Shown here: positions 26,428 through 35,370 of the stretch, in pieces
Position numbering within the stretch: position 1 is the first letter of the stretch
Layout of the letters: each line of letters opens with the position of its first letter
Assembly (NCBI GenBank): GCA_040221055.1
Contig: JAVJVN010000014.1
Location: forward strand, 239,001-303,000
DNA: 64,000 bases
Source of the DNA: Rhodothermales bacterium
Lineage (GTDB): Bacteria > Bacteroidota > Rhodothermia > Rhodothermales > UBA10348
Reading direction: 5' to 3'
The notes under the pieces: model-generated
What the model was told of the DNA's origin: nothing
What the model saw: the letters and a program-made list of their open reading frames with translations, nothing else
The model's database searches: none
Translations under genes and position numbers: made by a program

Positions 26428-26482
26428 GGGGAATCCGTGTCAGGGAGCAGGGTCTGTAAGGGCAGGGACTGGGAGAGCACGT

Positions 26483-27253
26483 TCAATCCGAAGTGTACAA
26501 ATCGTCGGGGTCGAGGGCCGCAAGTTCTTCGAAGAATCCCGAAAGGCGGTCCGAGACCTGCGCCAGGTAAGCCGCGCCCCTGTCGGCGGTGGCACGGGCG
26601 GGATTTCCGACGCCCGAGTCGTCGGTGACCTGTCCCCAGTCCCGTGGTGCCCATGCCCATCCTTCCCTCAGGGCCCGGACCCGGAAGGAACGTCCGTTGC
26701 CCGGGCCGGCTTCGCTCAATGGGCGGACCAGATCCGGATGGATGTGCTGCATGACGCTCGTTTCCAGTTCACCGGCATGATCCCCCGGCTCGTCGAACGT
26801 CGAGTTTGCGTCGCCCACCGTCCACCAGTTCACGACGGTCAGGAACACCTCCGTGCGGGCCTGCAACTCACGGACCATCTGGCGGAAGTCATTCCCGCCA
26901 TGACCGTTGAGGATGACCAGGTTGGGGACTCCGTGCGCGGCAAGGCTTTCCACGATGTCCTCCAGGACCAGCGCCTGGGTGGACGGATTCATGTTCACCG
27001 TGAGCGGGAAAGCCATCTGTTGCGCATTCACGCCAAAGGGCACGGCAGGCAGTACGGTGACGTGGGTTCCGGCCTCCCAGGCTTTCCGTGCGGACTCCGC
27101 CGCCACATGTTCGGCCTGGAACGTGTCGGTTCCGTACGGCAAATGGAGATTATGGGCCTCGGTGGCTCCCCAGGGCAGGACCGCCACCTGCCAGGAATGG
27201 GCCCCGGCTTGCGGCAACACGGCTTCTTTCAGGATGTAGGGGCGTCCAGGCAT
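26483..27253 (-). CDS. Creatininase family amidohydrolase
   Basis: This 256-residue protein has the metal-site motifs of the creatininase family: LPWGATEAHNLHLPYGTD (Glu, His and Asp ligands), VILNGHGGNDF and DEPGDHAGELETSVMQH. Members hydrolyse cyclic or linear amides, for example creatinine, mycofactocin precursors or 3-dehydro-scyllo-inosose. The substrate here is unknown. The start at 27253 (MPGRPYILKEAVLPQ) fits the family N-terminus; in-frame starts at 27307 and 27319 would overlap the upstream gene. Confidence 0.88.
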   Translation of the reverse strand: MPGRPYILKEAVLPQAGAHSWQVAVLPWGATEAHNLHLPYGTDTFQAEHVAAESARKAWEAGTHVTVLPAVPFGVNAQQMAFPLTVNMNPSTQALVLEDIVESLAAHGVPNLVILNGHGGNDFRQMVRELQARTEVFLTVVNWWTVGDANSTFDEPGDHAGELETSVMQHIHPDLVRPLSEAGPGNGRSFRVRALREGWAWAPRDWGQVTDDSGVGNPARATADRGAAYLAQVSDRLSGFFEELAALDPDDLYTSD

Positions 27254-27266
27254 GGTGGGGCAAGGC

Positions 27267-28157
27267 TCAGTGGGTTCGGGAACGGGAAACGGTAGATCCG
27301 GAGCCATCGGTCTGATCATCGATGAGCGGGTCCAATCGAACGGCTGGCCCGCCTTCGTGTGCTGGGTGGGCCATGCGTTCCGCTTGGGCGGACGGCAGCT
27401 GAACGAGTGGAGCGCTATCGCTCAACAACACCGAAACCTCATCGGCCAGTTCAGCCAGCTGTCGGTGCTTGGAGGCGCGCCAGCGGGTGTCCAGCAAGAA
27501 GACCAGCGGAGCAAACAAGGCCAGCGCCGCCAAGAAGGAAAGCACGCCCAGTCCGCCCGAATCCAGCGCCGCGGCGCTGACGAGGGCGGCAAAGAACGAG
27601 AGGATGCCTCCATAGAGCATGGACTCCACAATGGGACTTGCCAGGCCCACCCGCTGGCTGAATCGGACATGCATGGCCTCCTCACGCACCCGGACGAGTA
27701 CGCGGGTTTCGATACCCGACAGGCTGGTGTGTTTCCACTCGATGTTCCGGCCAATGCGATCGACGGAACTGGCGCCATAGGTGCTTCCCATCGCGGACCC
27801 CAGGTCCGTATCGAAGCGATGCCTGAGATGGGCCACCATGTTTTCGAGCGCGTCGTCGGTGCATGCACCCGGGACCACCCGGTCGATATAATTGTGCGTT
27901 GAATTCGTGGATTCGCCTACCTTGACAGAGGCCAGTCCCCGCACACCGGTCGCGGAGCCGATAGTCGCCATTTCCCGGGCAGCCGTCCGGAGCAACTGCG
28001 GATCGAGTCCGGCCTCCTCTGCAATCTGCTCCAACTCGCTCAGGGTGAGTCCTGGTCGTCCGTCGTGTTGTCGGCTTTGCTGCAATTGAAGTTCGGCGGT
28101 ACGCTCCAGCAGGGCCGCGACTTCCTCCTTCGTGAACGTATTTTCATTCTCGGACAT
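27267..28157 (-). CDS. Unknown protein with helical N-terminus and two membrane helices
   Basis: I do not recognise a named family for this 296-residue protein. Its N-terminal 60 residues are helical (FTKEEVAALLERTAELQLQQ, then LSELEQIAEEAGLDPQLLRT), a pattern seen in many Rhodothermales and Bacteroidota membrane proteins. A mixed domain follows (residues 70-175), then two hydrophobic segments (YGGILSFFAALVSAAAL and GVLSFLAALALFAPLVFLL) and a cytoplasmic tail. The start at 28157 gives this N-terminus. It lies just upstream of the creatininase gene and is divergent from the amidohydrolase gene with only about 35 bp between. Confidence 0.7.
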   Translation of the reverse strand: MSENENTFTKEEVAALLERTAELQLQQSRQHDGRPGLTLSELEQIAEEAGLDPQLLRTAAREMATIGSATGVRGLASVKVGESTNSTHNYIDRVVPGACTDDALENMVAHLRHRFDTDLGSAMGSTYGASSVDRIGRNIEWKHTSLSGIETRVLVRVREEAMHVRFSQRVGLASPIVESMLYGGILSFFAALVSAAALDSGGLGVLSFLAALALFAPLVFLLDTRWRASKHRQLAELADEVSVLLSDSAPLVQLPSAQAERMAHPAHEGGPAVRLDPLIDDQTDGSGSTVSRSRTH

Positions 28158-28192
28158 AACCGCATACCGGGCGTACCGGCTTGGATGATTCC

Positions 28193-29464
28193 ATGGCAAG
28201 AAACGAAAGAACGGCATCCGGAGCATACAGATCAGGTCGTGCAGCGTGGCCTTTTTCGGGATGGTTGTCGCGCGGTCGCATTGTCGGCTGCATGTTGCTG
28301 CTGTCCGGACTGCACCCGGTCAGTCTCCTGGCCCGCCAGGTGGCCGATCCGACCACCTTTGTCCGGTTGGAGGTCGGAGGCCTGCCCATCCTGTTGAGTG
28401 CCCCTCATGGCGGAGGGGAGGAGCCTGCCTGGATGGCCGACCGGACCTGCGCCAATTGCGTGACGGTCACCGATGCGTTCACGACGGAGTTGACGGATGA
28501 AATTGCCAGGGCCCTGGAAGAGCGTACCGGTCGACGCCCATGGGTGGTGGCCAGCCTGCTTCGACGCACCAAACTCGATCCGAACCGGGAAATCGGGGAA
28601 GCCGCAGACGGCGATCCACATGCCGAGGCCGTCTGGCACGTCTATCACGGCACCATGGCGGCGTGGCGGGATTCCATTGCTGTTCATTTCGGTACCGGAC
28701 TGGTGCTGGACATCCATGGGCATGGCCATGCCATTCCGCGCCTCGAGTTGGGTTATCTGGCCAGCGCCGGGGATCTGCGCGCGACCAACACGGATCTGAA
28801 TGCCCTGCGCGGAACGCGGAATTCCATGAATCACCTGGTAGCCACGCATCCCGCGGGGATGTCCTTCGCCGAAATCATCCGGGGTCCGCAGTCGCTGGGT
28901 GCCCTGTTCGAGGCGGGGGGCTATCCGGCCGTACCCAGCCCCTCCACATTGACGCCATTGGCTGGCGAGGCGTATTTCTCCGGCGGGTATATCACGCAGC
29001 AGTATGGGTCCCGGAATGGTGGTGTGGTCGATGCGGTGCAGATCGAAGCCAACCGGAACGGCGTGCGATCCACGGAGGCGGAACGCCGGGCCTTCGGATT
29101 GGCTGCCGCGGATGCGCTCGTGGCGTTCTTCCGCGTCCATTACGGGATGGATCTGGAGGCCTTGTCCACCGGCGTCGATGGTCGCGCGACGTGGAGCATG
29201 CCCGGGATGTCCGTGTGGCCGAACCCCGTCCCTGCCGGTGCTGTCGGTCCGGTCCGTATCCAATTCCGGATGGAGTCCGCCGGCCCTGCCAGAATTTCCA
29301 TCCACGACGTGCTTGGCCGCACCCAGAATGAAATGGGGGCCGGGCTCCTTGAGCCCGGCCCCCACACATTCCACTGGGAGCCCGGAGGGCTGCCCGCGGG
29401 CGTCTATCTGGTCCGAGTGACCACGCCGTCAGGAGCGGCCGTCCGTCGGATCGTTCTCAACTGA
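28193..29464 (+). CDS. N-formylglutamate amidohydrolase-like T9SS cargo
   Basis: This 423-residue exported protein has an N-terminal hydrophobic signal, an amidohydrolase core related to N-formylglutamate deformylase (LLSAPHGGGEEP, LVLDIHGHGHAIPRLELGY with candidate zinc ligands) and a C-terminal T9SS-like sorting domain (VWPNPVPAGAVGPVRIQFRM ... GLPAGVYLVRVTTPSG). Exporting such an enzyme suggests extracellular peptide or amide cleavage rather than histidine degradation. The start at 28193 is an ATG after an in-frame TTG. A perfect 13-bp inverted repeat lies inside the sorting-domain coding part. It ends directly against the convergent LVIVD gene. Confidence 0.85.
   Translation: MARNERTASGAYRSGRAAWPFSGWLSRGRIVGCMLLLSGLHPVSLLARQVADPTTFVRLEVGGLPILLSAPHGGGEEPAWMADRTCANCVTVTDAFTTELTDEIARALEERTGRRPWVVASLLRRTKLDPNREIGEAADGDPHAEAVWHVYHGTMAAWRDSIAVHFGTGLVLDIHGHGHAIPRLELGYLASAGDLRATNTDLNALRGTRNSMNHLVATHPAGMSFAEIIRGPQSLGALFEAGGYPAVPSPSTLTPLAGEAYFSGGYITQQYGSRNGGVVDAVQIEANRNGVRSTEAERRAFGLAAADALVAFFRVHYGMDLEALSTGVDGRATWSMPGMSVWPNPVPAGAVGPVRIQFRMESAGPARISIHDVLGRTQNEMGAGLLEPGPHTFHWEPGGLPAGVYLVRVTTPSGAAVRRIVLN
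29335..29363. repeat. Perfect 13-bp inverted repeat in the amidohydrolase sorting domain
   Basis: GGGGGCCGGGCTC at 29335-29347 pairs exactly with 29351-29363 across a CTT loop. There is no T run, and the coding frame continues about 100 nt beyond, so it is not a normal terminator. It would be a very stable RNA hairpin late in the message. Confidence 0.85.
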
Positions 29465-31417
29465 TTACAGCGCGCGCAGCACGCCGGCCAATGCCTGGGC
29501 TTTCGCGCTGCCACCGGCAAAATCAGCGGCCAGTGAGCTCAGCGCTGTCCGGCGCGCATTGCCCGAAGACTGCTCTGCACGGTTCAGGGCCTCACGCGTG
29601 GATGCCACCTCGGCGCGGGACAGTTCGCCGGAACGCTCCATCTGGTCCACGTAGGCGCGGGCCAGGTGGAACGTGTTGGGCCACGTCATCTGCGGCTGTC
29701 CTTGTGGGTTCAGATAGTCAAACACCACCGTCTTGGCTGCGGCTATTTCGTTTTCCGAGAGGAAGCCGCTCGGCGTCAGTTCAAAGATGTCCAATCCACG
29801 GGCAATCTCCGAACTCACAATGAGGCCATTGTACCAGTAGACCGACCATGAACCGCCGTTGCCCATTGCGTTCGCATCGACCGGGCCCCGGTCGTGGAAG
29901 GCGATTTCGTAGGGATTCATGGGGTCCGTCCAGTCGAAGACGGAGATGCCGCCCTGGTACCAGGCCTGGACCATGATATCCCGGCCCGGAATCGGAATCA
30001 TGGAGCCGTTGTGGGCAACACAGTTCTCCACCGACGTCTGCGGTGCGGGCAGCTTGTAATAGGTCTGGAACTTCATCTTGCCGTTTTCGAGCGTGAAAAT
30101 GGCATTGGCGCCCCACTCTTTCGGATCGTCCTCACGGCACTTGGGCTGGCCACCGCCACCCCACTCGTCCGTGAAGAGCACCTTGGTGCCATCGTTGTTG
30201 AACGTTGCCGAGTGCCAGTACGAGAAATTGGAATCGGCCACGGCGTCCATGCGGTACGGGTTGGTCGGGTCCTTGATGTCCAGGAGCAGTCCGTACCCTT
30301 CGCAGGCGCCACCAGCCATGCCGATTTCCGGATATAGCGTGATGTCATGGCACTGCGTCGGTCCCGGGCGGGGGCGATCGGAATCCTCGTCCTGGTTGCG
30401 TGCACCGAAGCGTGCTGCCAGGATGCCGGGAAGGGCTTCGCGGAATGCTGCGCTGTCCGCGGCCGTGACCTCATCGCGGCCCTGCTCTTTCACAAAGGAT
30501 TCGAGCATGGGGCGGACCATGCGGGCGGGAATGACCCGCTCCTGGCCGAACAGTTCAGCCACAAACTCACCGCGGGCCTTGGCCTCCTGGATTTCCCGGA
30601 TATCGGCCGGGGACATGCCATGCTGCGGAGGAGCTGTCAGGTCCTCGAAAATCCGGGGGGACGACACGATGGCGGCCTGCTCGGGATGCGCCAACGGCAC
30701 CTTGATGACCTCAATCCGGAAGAGGGCCGAATTCGGGTCCTCCCAGGGAGCGGCGGCTACACAACCGGGCAGCTCTTCTTCGGGGCGTACGGAAGCCGAG
30801 CCGGAAATGTAGATATAGATGTTCTCATCGTCATTCGGGTCCTTCAGGACCGAATGCGTGTGCGATCCACGGCAGGTCTGGACATTGGAGACGTAGGCCG
30901 GGTTCTTGACATCCGAGATGTCAAAAATGCGGATGCCGCGCAGGCGATCGTGGCTGACCGCTTCTTCAATGCCTTCATCGCCACAGTCCAGGCGACCACT
31001 CAGGCCTTCACCCGAAATGAACAGCAGATTGCCGTACACACTCACGTCGCTCTGCGAAGCGGGGCACACATATTCGGCCACCAACTGCGGGCGCGCCGGG
31101 TTCGTGATGTCCCACACCATGACGCCGTTGTAGTTGCCCTGGAACACGTAGTTGCCCTGGAAGGCGAGATCGGAACTCGTCACACCCAGGAACGCCTCTG
31201 CGGGAGGGGTCGTGGAGACCATGTTCAGGTTCCAGAAGGCCTCCTCTGCATCGAAAAGGCCCGCTCCGAGGCCGATGCGTGGATCCGGTGATGGAGGTGT
31301 GGTGGACATGCCGGACGACATGCTTGTCGACCCGGTCGGGGCGGACATCTGTTCGGGCGAGCATCCAGTGGCAGCCACAAGGACGACGGCCGCAAAAAGG
31401 GAAAACAGTTTATTCAT
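29465..31417 (-). CDS. LVIVD-repeat surface lipoprotein
   Basis: This 650-residue lipoprotein (MNKLFSLFAAVVLVAATGC) is dominated by LVIVD-type propeller repeats such as GVMVWDITNPARPQLVAEY, RLRGIRIFDISDVKNPAYVS and ISVFDWTDPMNPYEIAFHD. Blades like this occur in surface proteins of Bacteroidota and archaea with unknown ligands. The last 60 residues are a Ser/Ala-rich helical domain. The start at 31417 gives a clean lipobox; an extension to 31477 has none. It is the last gene of the minus-strand group serine hydrolase, DUF305, LVIVD. Confidence 0.85.
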   Translation of the reverse strand: MNKLFSLFAAVVLVAATGCSPEQMSAPTGSTSMSSGMSTTPPSPDPRIGLGAGLFDAEEAFWNLNMVSTTPPAEAFLGVTSSDLAFQGNYVFQGNYNGVMVWDITNPARPQLVAEYVCPASQSDVSVYGNLLFISGEGLSGRLDCGDEGIEEAVSHDRLRGIRIFDISDVKNPAYVSNVQTCRGSHTHSVLKDPNDDENIYIYISGSASVRPEEELPGCVAAAPWEDPNSALFRIEVIKVPLAHPEQAAIVSSPRIFEDLTAPPQHGMSPADIREIQEAKARGEFVAELFGQERVIPARMVRPMLESFVKEQGRDEVTAADSAAFREALPGILAARFGARNQDEDSDRPRPGPTQCHDITLYPEIGMAGGACEGYGLLLDIKDPTNPYRMDAVADSNFSYWHSATFNNDGTKVLFTDEWGGGGQPKCREDDPKEWGANAIFTLENGKMKFQTYYKLPAPQTSVENCVAHNGSMIPIPGRDIMVQAWYQGGISVFDWTDPMNPYEIAFHDRGPVDANAMGNGGSWSVYWYNGLIVSSEIARGLDIFELTPSGFLSENEIAAAKTVVFDYLNPQGQPQMTWPNTFHLARAYVDQMERSGELSRAEVASTREALNRAEQSSGNARRTALSSLAADFAGGSAKAQALAGVLRAL

Positions 31418-31473
31418 GGTGGATTGGTTCCGTGGGGAGTCTGTTGGAGGAAGAGTCATACAATTGAAGACGG

Positions 31474-32178
31474 TCAATTCGGGGGCGAGAGCGATTCGAG
31501 CATGCGCTCCATTCGGGCAATCTCGGTAATTTGGTCAACGTTGATGTCGGTTGCAAGCCGGAATGCATCTTCGTCCTGCCCGGCACCGTCCGTGCTGAAC
31601 AGTTTTTCGACCATCGTGACCGCACCCCGGTGGTGCTGGATCATATACGTCAGGTACAGTCGATCGAACTCGGCACCTCGTGCCGCCGCCAGTTCGGTGA
31701 GCTGTTCCGCGCTCAGCATGCCGGGCATGTGCATGTGGTGGGCGTGATCCGTGGCCGCGGCCATGGCGTCCGGGACGTCCTGCCCGCGCAGACGCAACCA
31801 GCGTTCCATGGTCGCGATTTCATCCTTTTGTGCGTTGATGATCCGGGCCGCGAGGATCTGCAATTCCGGGCTGGCCCCGTTCGGTTCGGCATAGTCCGAC
31901 ATGATGAGCGCCTGTGCGTGGTGGCCGATCATCCCGGTCATGAAATCCACGTCCGCCTGCGTGAACTTGCTCCGGTCGGCTTCAATGCGTGCCCAGTACA
32001 GCTGCTCCAGGCGGGCCGTGTTGGAGCTGTCCTGCATTTCTGTTTCGGGTGTAGCCGTTCCCGTACCCCGTGGGCTTGAGCCGGCGCATCCCGTCAAAAC
32101 CAGGACCAGGAATACAGGCAGGAACGATTGAAGAGACGTGTACACGGCGGGTTGATCGCGAAAAATGGGGTGCTTCAT
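31474..32178 (-). CDS. DUF305 lipoprotein
   Basis: This 234-residue lipoprotein (lipobox VLTGC at residue 31) contains two ferritin-like helical repeats rich in Met and His: DVDFMTGMIGHHAQALIM and YLTYMIQHHRGAVTMVEKLF, plus a DHAHHMHMPGM loop. This is the DUF305 pattern, often linked to copper or silver binding, and the His/Met loop here fits metal handling. It lies 16 bp after the serine hydrolase gene and 56 bp before the LVIVD gene, so all three are likely one transcript. Confidence 0.9.
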   Translation of the reverse strand: MKHPIFRDQPAVYTSLQSFLPVFLVLVLTGCAGSSPRGTGTATPETEMQDSSNTARLEQLYWARIEADRSKFTQADVDFMTGMIGHHAQALIMSDYAEPNGASPELQILAARIINAQKDEIATMERWLRLRGQDVPDAMAAATDHAHHMHMPGMLSAEQLTELAAARGAEFDRLYLTYMIQHHRGAVTMVEKLFSTDGAGQDEDAFRLATDINVDQITEIARMERMLESLSPPN

Positions 32179-32194
32179 GATCCGTTCAGGTGGT

Positions 32195-33511
32195 TCATTT
32201 CGCCTGGAGCAACCGGGCGGCTTGTTTCATGAGACTGGAAAAGGCGAGTTGGTCGACATTGGCGTCGGGATCGGACTGGCTGGCCGTGAGCACGTACCAG
32301 TCGCCGGAAGACGATTGCAGCAAAAAGGACATGTTCAGGACGCCGGGTTCCGAACCGCCTTTGTACCCAATGTACGGCCACGCCGACACATCGAAATCCA
32401 GTCCGGGGTTCACGGCCATGATGCTCCGGGCCACGGCCCTGGCTGGAGTCTCTTTCGTGAACCACGCCAGTACGCGGCCCATGTCGGCGGCACTGGCAAA
32501 CCATTCAATGGTGTCGATATGTGTCGGCGACGTGGGGAAGGATGCGCCGTCCGGCTGCGCGTCGGCAATGGAATGGAGCATGTCGCGACGCGCAGCCGGA
32601 CCGGCGGCGGCGAAGGCCGCGGCCATCGATGCGTCGCTCTTGATGACGAACAATTCCCGTGTGGTCAGGAACGGGTCGTTGAGGCTGGCATGCTCATGGC
32701 CCATGTCGGTCTGGAAGGCGGCAACGCGGTCCCGCCCCATGACATGGACCAGCACATCGGTGGCCGTATTGTCACTCATGGAGATCATGAGGGTGGCCAG
32801 GGTGTGGAGCGTCACGGGAGACCGGTCCGGCCAGGCCTGTGAAATGCCCGAGGGGAGGGACTTCGCACGAGGGTCGAGCTCGACCACATCGCTCCAGGAC
32901 CGGTCTCCCGCCTCGATATCGGCGGCCAGTCGACCCAGTACGAACAACTTGAACGCCGAGCCGAGTCCCAGAGCCTGTTCTGCCTCATAGCTACCGAACA
33001 TCTCTGTGCTCCCTTCCGCAGCCACGCGACCGGCCATGAAGGAAACCGACCCCGGAAGCGCTGCGAACGACTCCGCGACGGCTGCAAGGTCCACGGCTTG
33101 TTCCACGGGCTCGGGCAGGCCCAACAACAGGCCGGTAATCAAATGGGGAGGCTCGGCGGCTACGGCAATGCCTTTCACGGGCACCTGGATGCCCTTCTCG
33201 AATACGAGCATGAAAACGCCTTCCAGCGGTCCCCGCTTCGAGGTCGTTTCGGTGGAAACGACGGCACCACCCTGCGACCAGTACTGTCGGAAAATGGCGG
33301 TCAACTGGGCGTCGGGAACGGCGTTCCGGAAGGTCGGGGCGAACAGCTCGGCGTATCCTCCGGGCAGTACGCTCGCGGGCTCAGCGGTGAACAGGGACGT
33401 CACGCGCGCGAGTTGTGCATCCACCGGATCCTGGGCCATGGCGATCGAGACGGTCGGCGCCGGGGCGACCGTCAGGATCAGCAGGATGAGAGCAGGAAGA
33501 AGAGGTCGCAT
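32195..33511 (-). CDS. Class A beta-lactamase-like serine hydrolase
   Basis: This 438-residue exported protein has a signal peptide (MRPLLPALILLILTVAPAP). An N-terminal domain of about 140 residues resembles a DUF3887/NTF2-like module (FTAEPASVLPGGYAELFAPT). The serine hydrolase domain follows with SAFK as the SXXK box, SDN in MISMSDNTATDVLVHVM and GYKGGSEPG in place of KTG. Class A relatives include true beta-lactamases and transpeptidase-like hydrolases; the extra N-terminal domain and the altered KTG make antibiotic hydrolysis unlikely but not excluded. It heads a likely three-gene transcript. Confidence 0.87.
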   Translation of the reverse strand: MRPLLPALILLILTVAPAPTVSIAMAQDPVDAQLARVTSLFTAEPASVLPGGYAELFAPTFRNAVPDAQLTAIFRQYWSQGGAVVSTETTSKRGPLEGVFMLVFEKGIQVPVKGIAVAAEPPHLITGLLLGLPEPVEQAVDLAAVAESFAALPGSVSFMAGRVAAEGSTEMFGSYEAEQALGLGSAFKLFVLGRLAADIEAGDRSWSDVVELDPRAKSLPSGISQAWPDRSPVTLHTLATLMISMSDNTATDVLVHVMGRDRVAAFQTDMGHEHASLNDPFLTTRELFVIKSDASMAAAFAAAGPAARRDMLHSIADAQPDGASFPTSPTHIDTIEWFASAADMGRVLAWFTKETPARAVARSIMAVNPGLDFDVSAWPYIGYKGGSEPGVLNMSFLLQSSSGDWYVLTASQSDPDANVDQLAFSSLMKQAARLLQAK

Positions 33512-33609
33512 GGTGGTGGGCGCGATCAGGCATGGATATCTCATTTGACGATCAGGTCAACGGGCGCATTCCATGGCGTGGAACGAATTCACACTACAGA
33601 CGACCGGGG

Positions 33610-34683
33610 TCAGTCGCGTTCTTCTGCCGGTGTGATGCCAAGGGCTTCTGCCCGGTCCGTCCACAGTTTCCGGGCCCAGGCGCGCATGTCATCCACTTTG
33701 TCACTTTCGTCCATGATTTCGGCGCCGATGAGCGTCTCGAGCACGTCCTCGAGCGTGACCAGTCCCCGCGTTCCTCCGTATTCGTCCACCACGAGGGCCA
33801 GGTGCCGCCGGTCCTTGAGCAGTTGTTCAAGGAGTTGGGAAAGGGAGACCATCTCGGGCACCACCAGCACGTCGCGCCGGAGCGGATGCAGGGAGGGCAA
33901 GGTTTCGCCCCGTGCCATGCGAAGCAGGATGTCGTCCTTCAGCACGAACCCCAGGATGTCGTCGCTGTCCTCGCCGTACAGCGGGTAGCGGGAGAAGGGC
34001 AACTGGGTCACGTCATCGAACGCTTCCCGGAGGGACTGATCGACGGCCAATGCCGACATGACCGGACGGGGGGTCATGACGTCCCGTGCCTGCAGCCCGT
34101 CCAGCCGGAACAGGTTCCGGATGACCCGGAACTCGTTCATGTTGATGAGCCCCGCCTGTTCGCCCACCCGGGACATGGCAATGAACTCCTCCCGACTGAA
34201 GATATGGGTGGATTTGCCGCCCGCAATCAGTTTGGTGAGTCGTTCCGACACCCAGACCAGCGGGTACATGGTCAGGATCAGGATGCGGACAAACACCGCC
34301 GTTGGCCGCGCAAGGGTCGTCCAGTAGACCGCACCGATGGTCTTGGGAACGATCTCCGACAGGAAAAGGATGAGCAGTGTCATCACGGCCGAAAACACGC
34401 CGAACCATGCGCTTCCGAAGACGACGTTCGCCTGTGCGCCGGCCCCGATGGCGCCGACGGTGTGGGCAATGGTGTTCAGCGTCAGGATGGCCGCAAGCGA
34501 CTGGTCGATGTTGTCCTGCTTCAGCTTGCGGAGCAACTCGGCGAAGCCCGGGCGGGCGGATTTCTGCGCCTCGATATAGGACGGTGTTATGCTGAGCAAT
34601 ACGGCCTCGGCAATGGAGCACATGAAGGAAAAGCCCAGTGCTGCCGAGACGTAGACCAGAAGGAGAAGAAGGTCGGTATCCAT
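33610..34683 (-). CDS. CNNM/DUF21 and CBS-pair membrane protein (short form)
   Basis: This 357-residue protein has the DUF21/CNNM transmembrane domain (residues 1-190, with MCSIAEAVLLSITPSYIEAQ and LFLSEIVPKTIGAVYWTTLA) and a tandem CBS pair at about 200-330 (LALVVDEYGGTRGLVTLEDV). Family members move or sense Mg2+ and other divalent cations. Typical bacterial CorC/HlyC-type proteins are about 430 residues with a C-terminal CorC_HlyC domain; this one ends about 30 residues after the CBS pair, so that domain is missing. The start at 34683 begins the first membrane helix directly. It lies 98 bp before the serine hydrolase start. Confidence 0.9.
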   Translation of the reverse strand: MDTDLLLLLVYVSAALGFSFMCSIAEAVLLSITPSYIEAQKSARPGFAELLRKLKQDNIDQSLAAILTLNTIAHTVGAIGAGAQANVVFGSAWFGVFSAVMTLLILFLSEIVPKTIGAVYWTTLARPTAVFVRILILTMYPLVWVSERLTKLIAGGKSTHIFSREEFIAMSRVGEQAGLINMNEFRVIRNLFRLDGLQARDVMTPRPVMSALAVDQSLREAFDDVTQLPFSRYPLYGEDSDDILGFVLKDDILLRMARGETLPSLHPLRRDVLVVPEMVSLSQLLEQLLKDRRHLALVVDEYGGTRGLVTLEDVLETLIGAEIMDESDKVDDMRAWARKLWTDRAEALGITPAEERD

Positions 34684-34718
34684 GATGGTGCATCCATACC
34701 CCGATCCGTGAATTCTGT

Positions 34719-35354
34719 TCACCGATCCCGGATGAGCCGCACCGACATGCCGTAGTAGGTGCTGCTTTCTCCCTGGTATAGTTCTGTGTAATCCGTACCC
34801 ACGCCCCGGAAGTACACGTACCAATCGTCATCCGAACGGACCGTCGTGGTCCACCAGCTGCCATAGGTGCCTTGTCCGTCATACTCCCCGGTATAGTGCC
34901 GGAACCCGTCCAGTGTCGCGCGGAAGTCGTTGTGTTGCAGTCGCCAGCCGGCACTGTCCGCGCCCAGGGTTTCAGCCAGTGCACTCCAGTCCTCGTTCGA
35001 GGGGGCCCGCCATCCGGGTGGTCCGAGGCCACGCGGGTCCATGAACGCATGCCAGTTGTAGAGAACCGTTCCGTCTGCCTGGCGCATGAATGCGCCCTCG
35101 CCGGCCTCACCGGCTGACCAAAGTTCGTCGGCGGTCGCGGCATGCGGAATCGGGTCGCCGTTCCGGTAGAGCGTATCGGCCAGATTGGTGGCCATCCACG
35201 TCTGTCGGCCGAAGGTTACGGATTCGGGCACCCGATCCTGTTCTGGCTCCGGAGCGCATCCTCCCTGGAACAGAACACTGATCATCCAGACGGCAAGGAG
35301 CGGAATCGCCCCGGGGTGCAACACACGCACCCGCTTTTCTGTACTTTCATCCAT
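34719..35354 (-). CDS. FISUMP-domain lipoprotein
   Basis: This 211-residue lipoprotein has a long signal ending in SVLFQGGC and a full Fibrobacter succinogenes major paralogous (FISUMP) domain: VTFGRQTWMATNLADT, YNWHAFMDPRGLGPPGWRAP, WSALAETLG and a closing GMSVRLIRD. These domains occur in exported proteins of Bacteroidota and Fibrobacteres with unknown function. Only 16 bp separate its start from the divergent PCYCGC gene, so the two promoters must overlap each other's coding ends. The CNNM gene follows 35 bp downstream. Confidence 0.88.
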   Translation of the reverse strand: MDESTEKRVRVLHPGAIPLLAVWMISVLFQGGCAPEPEQDRVPESVTFGRQTWMATNLADTLYRNGDPIPHAATADELWSAGEAGEGAFMRQADGTVLYNWHAFMDPRGLGPPGWRAPSNEDWSALAETLGADSAGWRLQHNDFRATLDGFRHYTGEYDGQGTYGSWWTTTVRSDDDWYVYFRGVGTDYTELYQGESSTYYGMSVRLIRDR

Positions 35355-35370
35355 CCAACCATTCTACGAC

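Noticed and set aside
32195-33511. Antibiotic-resistance beta-lactamase
   Set aside because: The SXXK and SDN boxes are present, but KTG is replaced, the length is greater than class A enzymes and an extra N-terminal domain is present. Kept as a general serine hydrolase.
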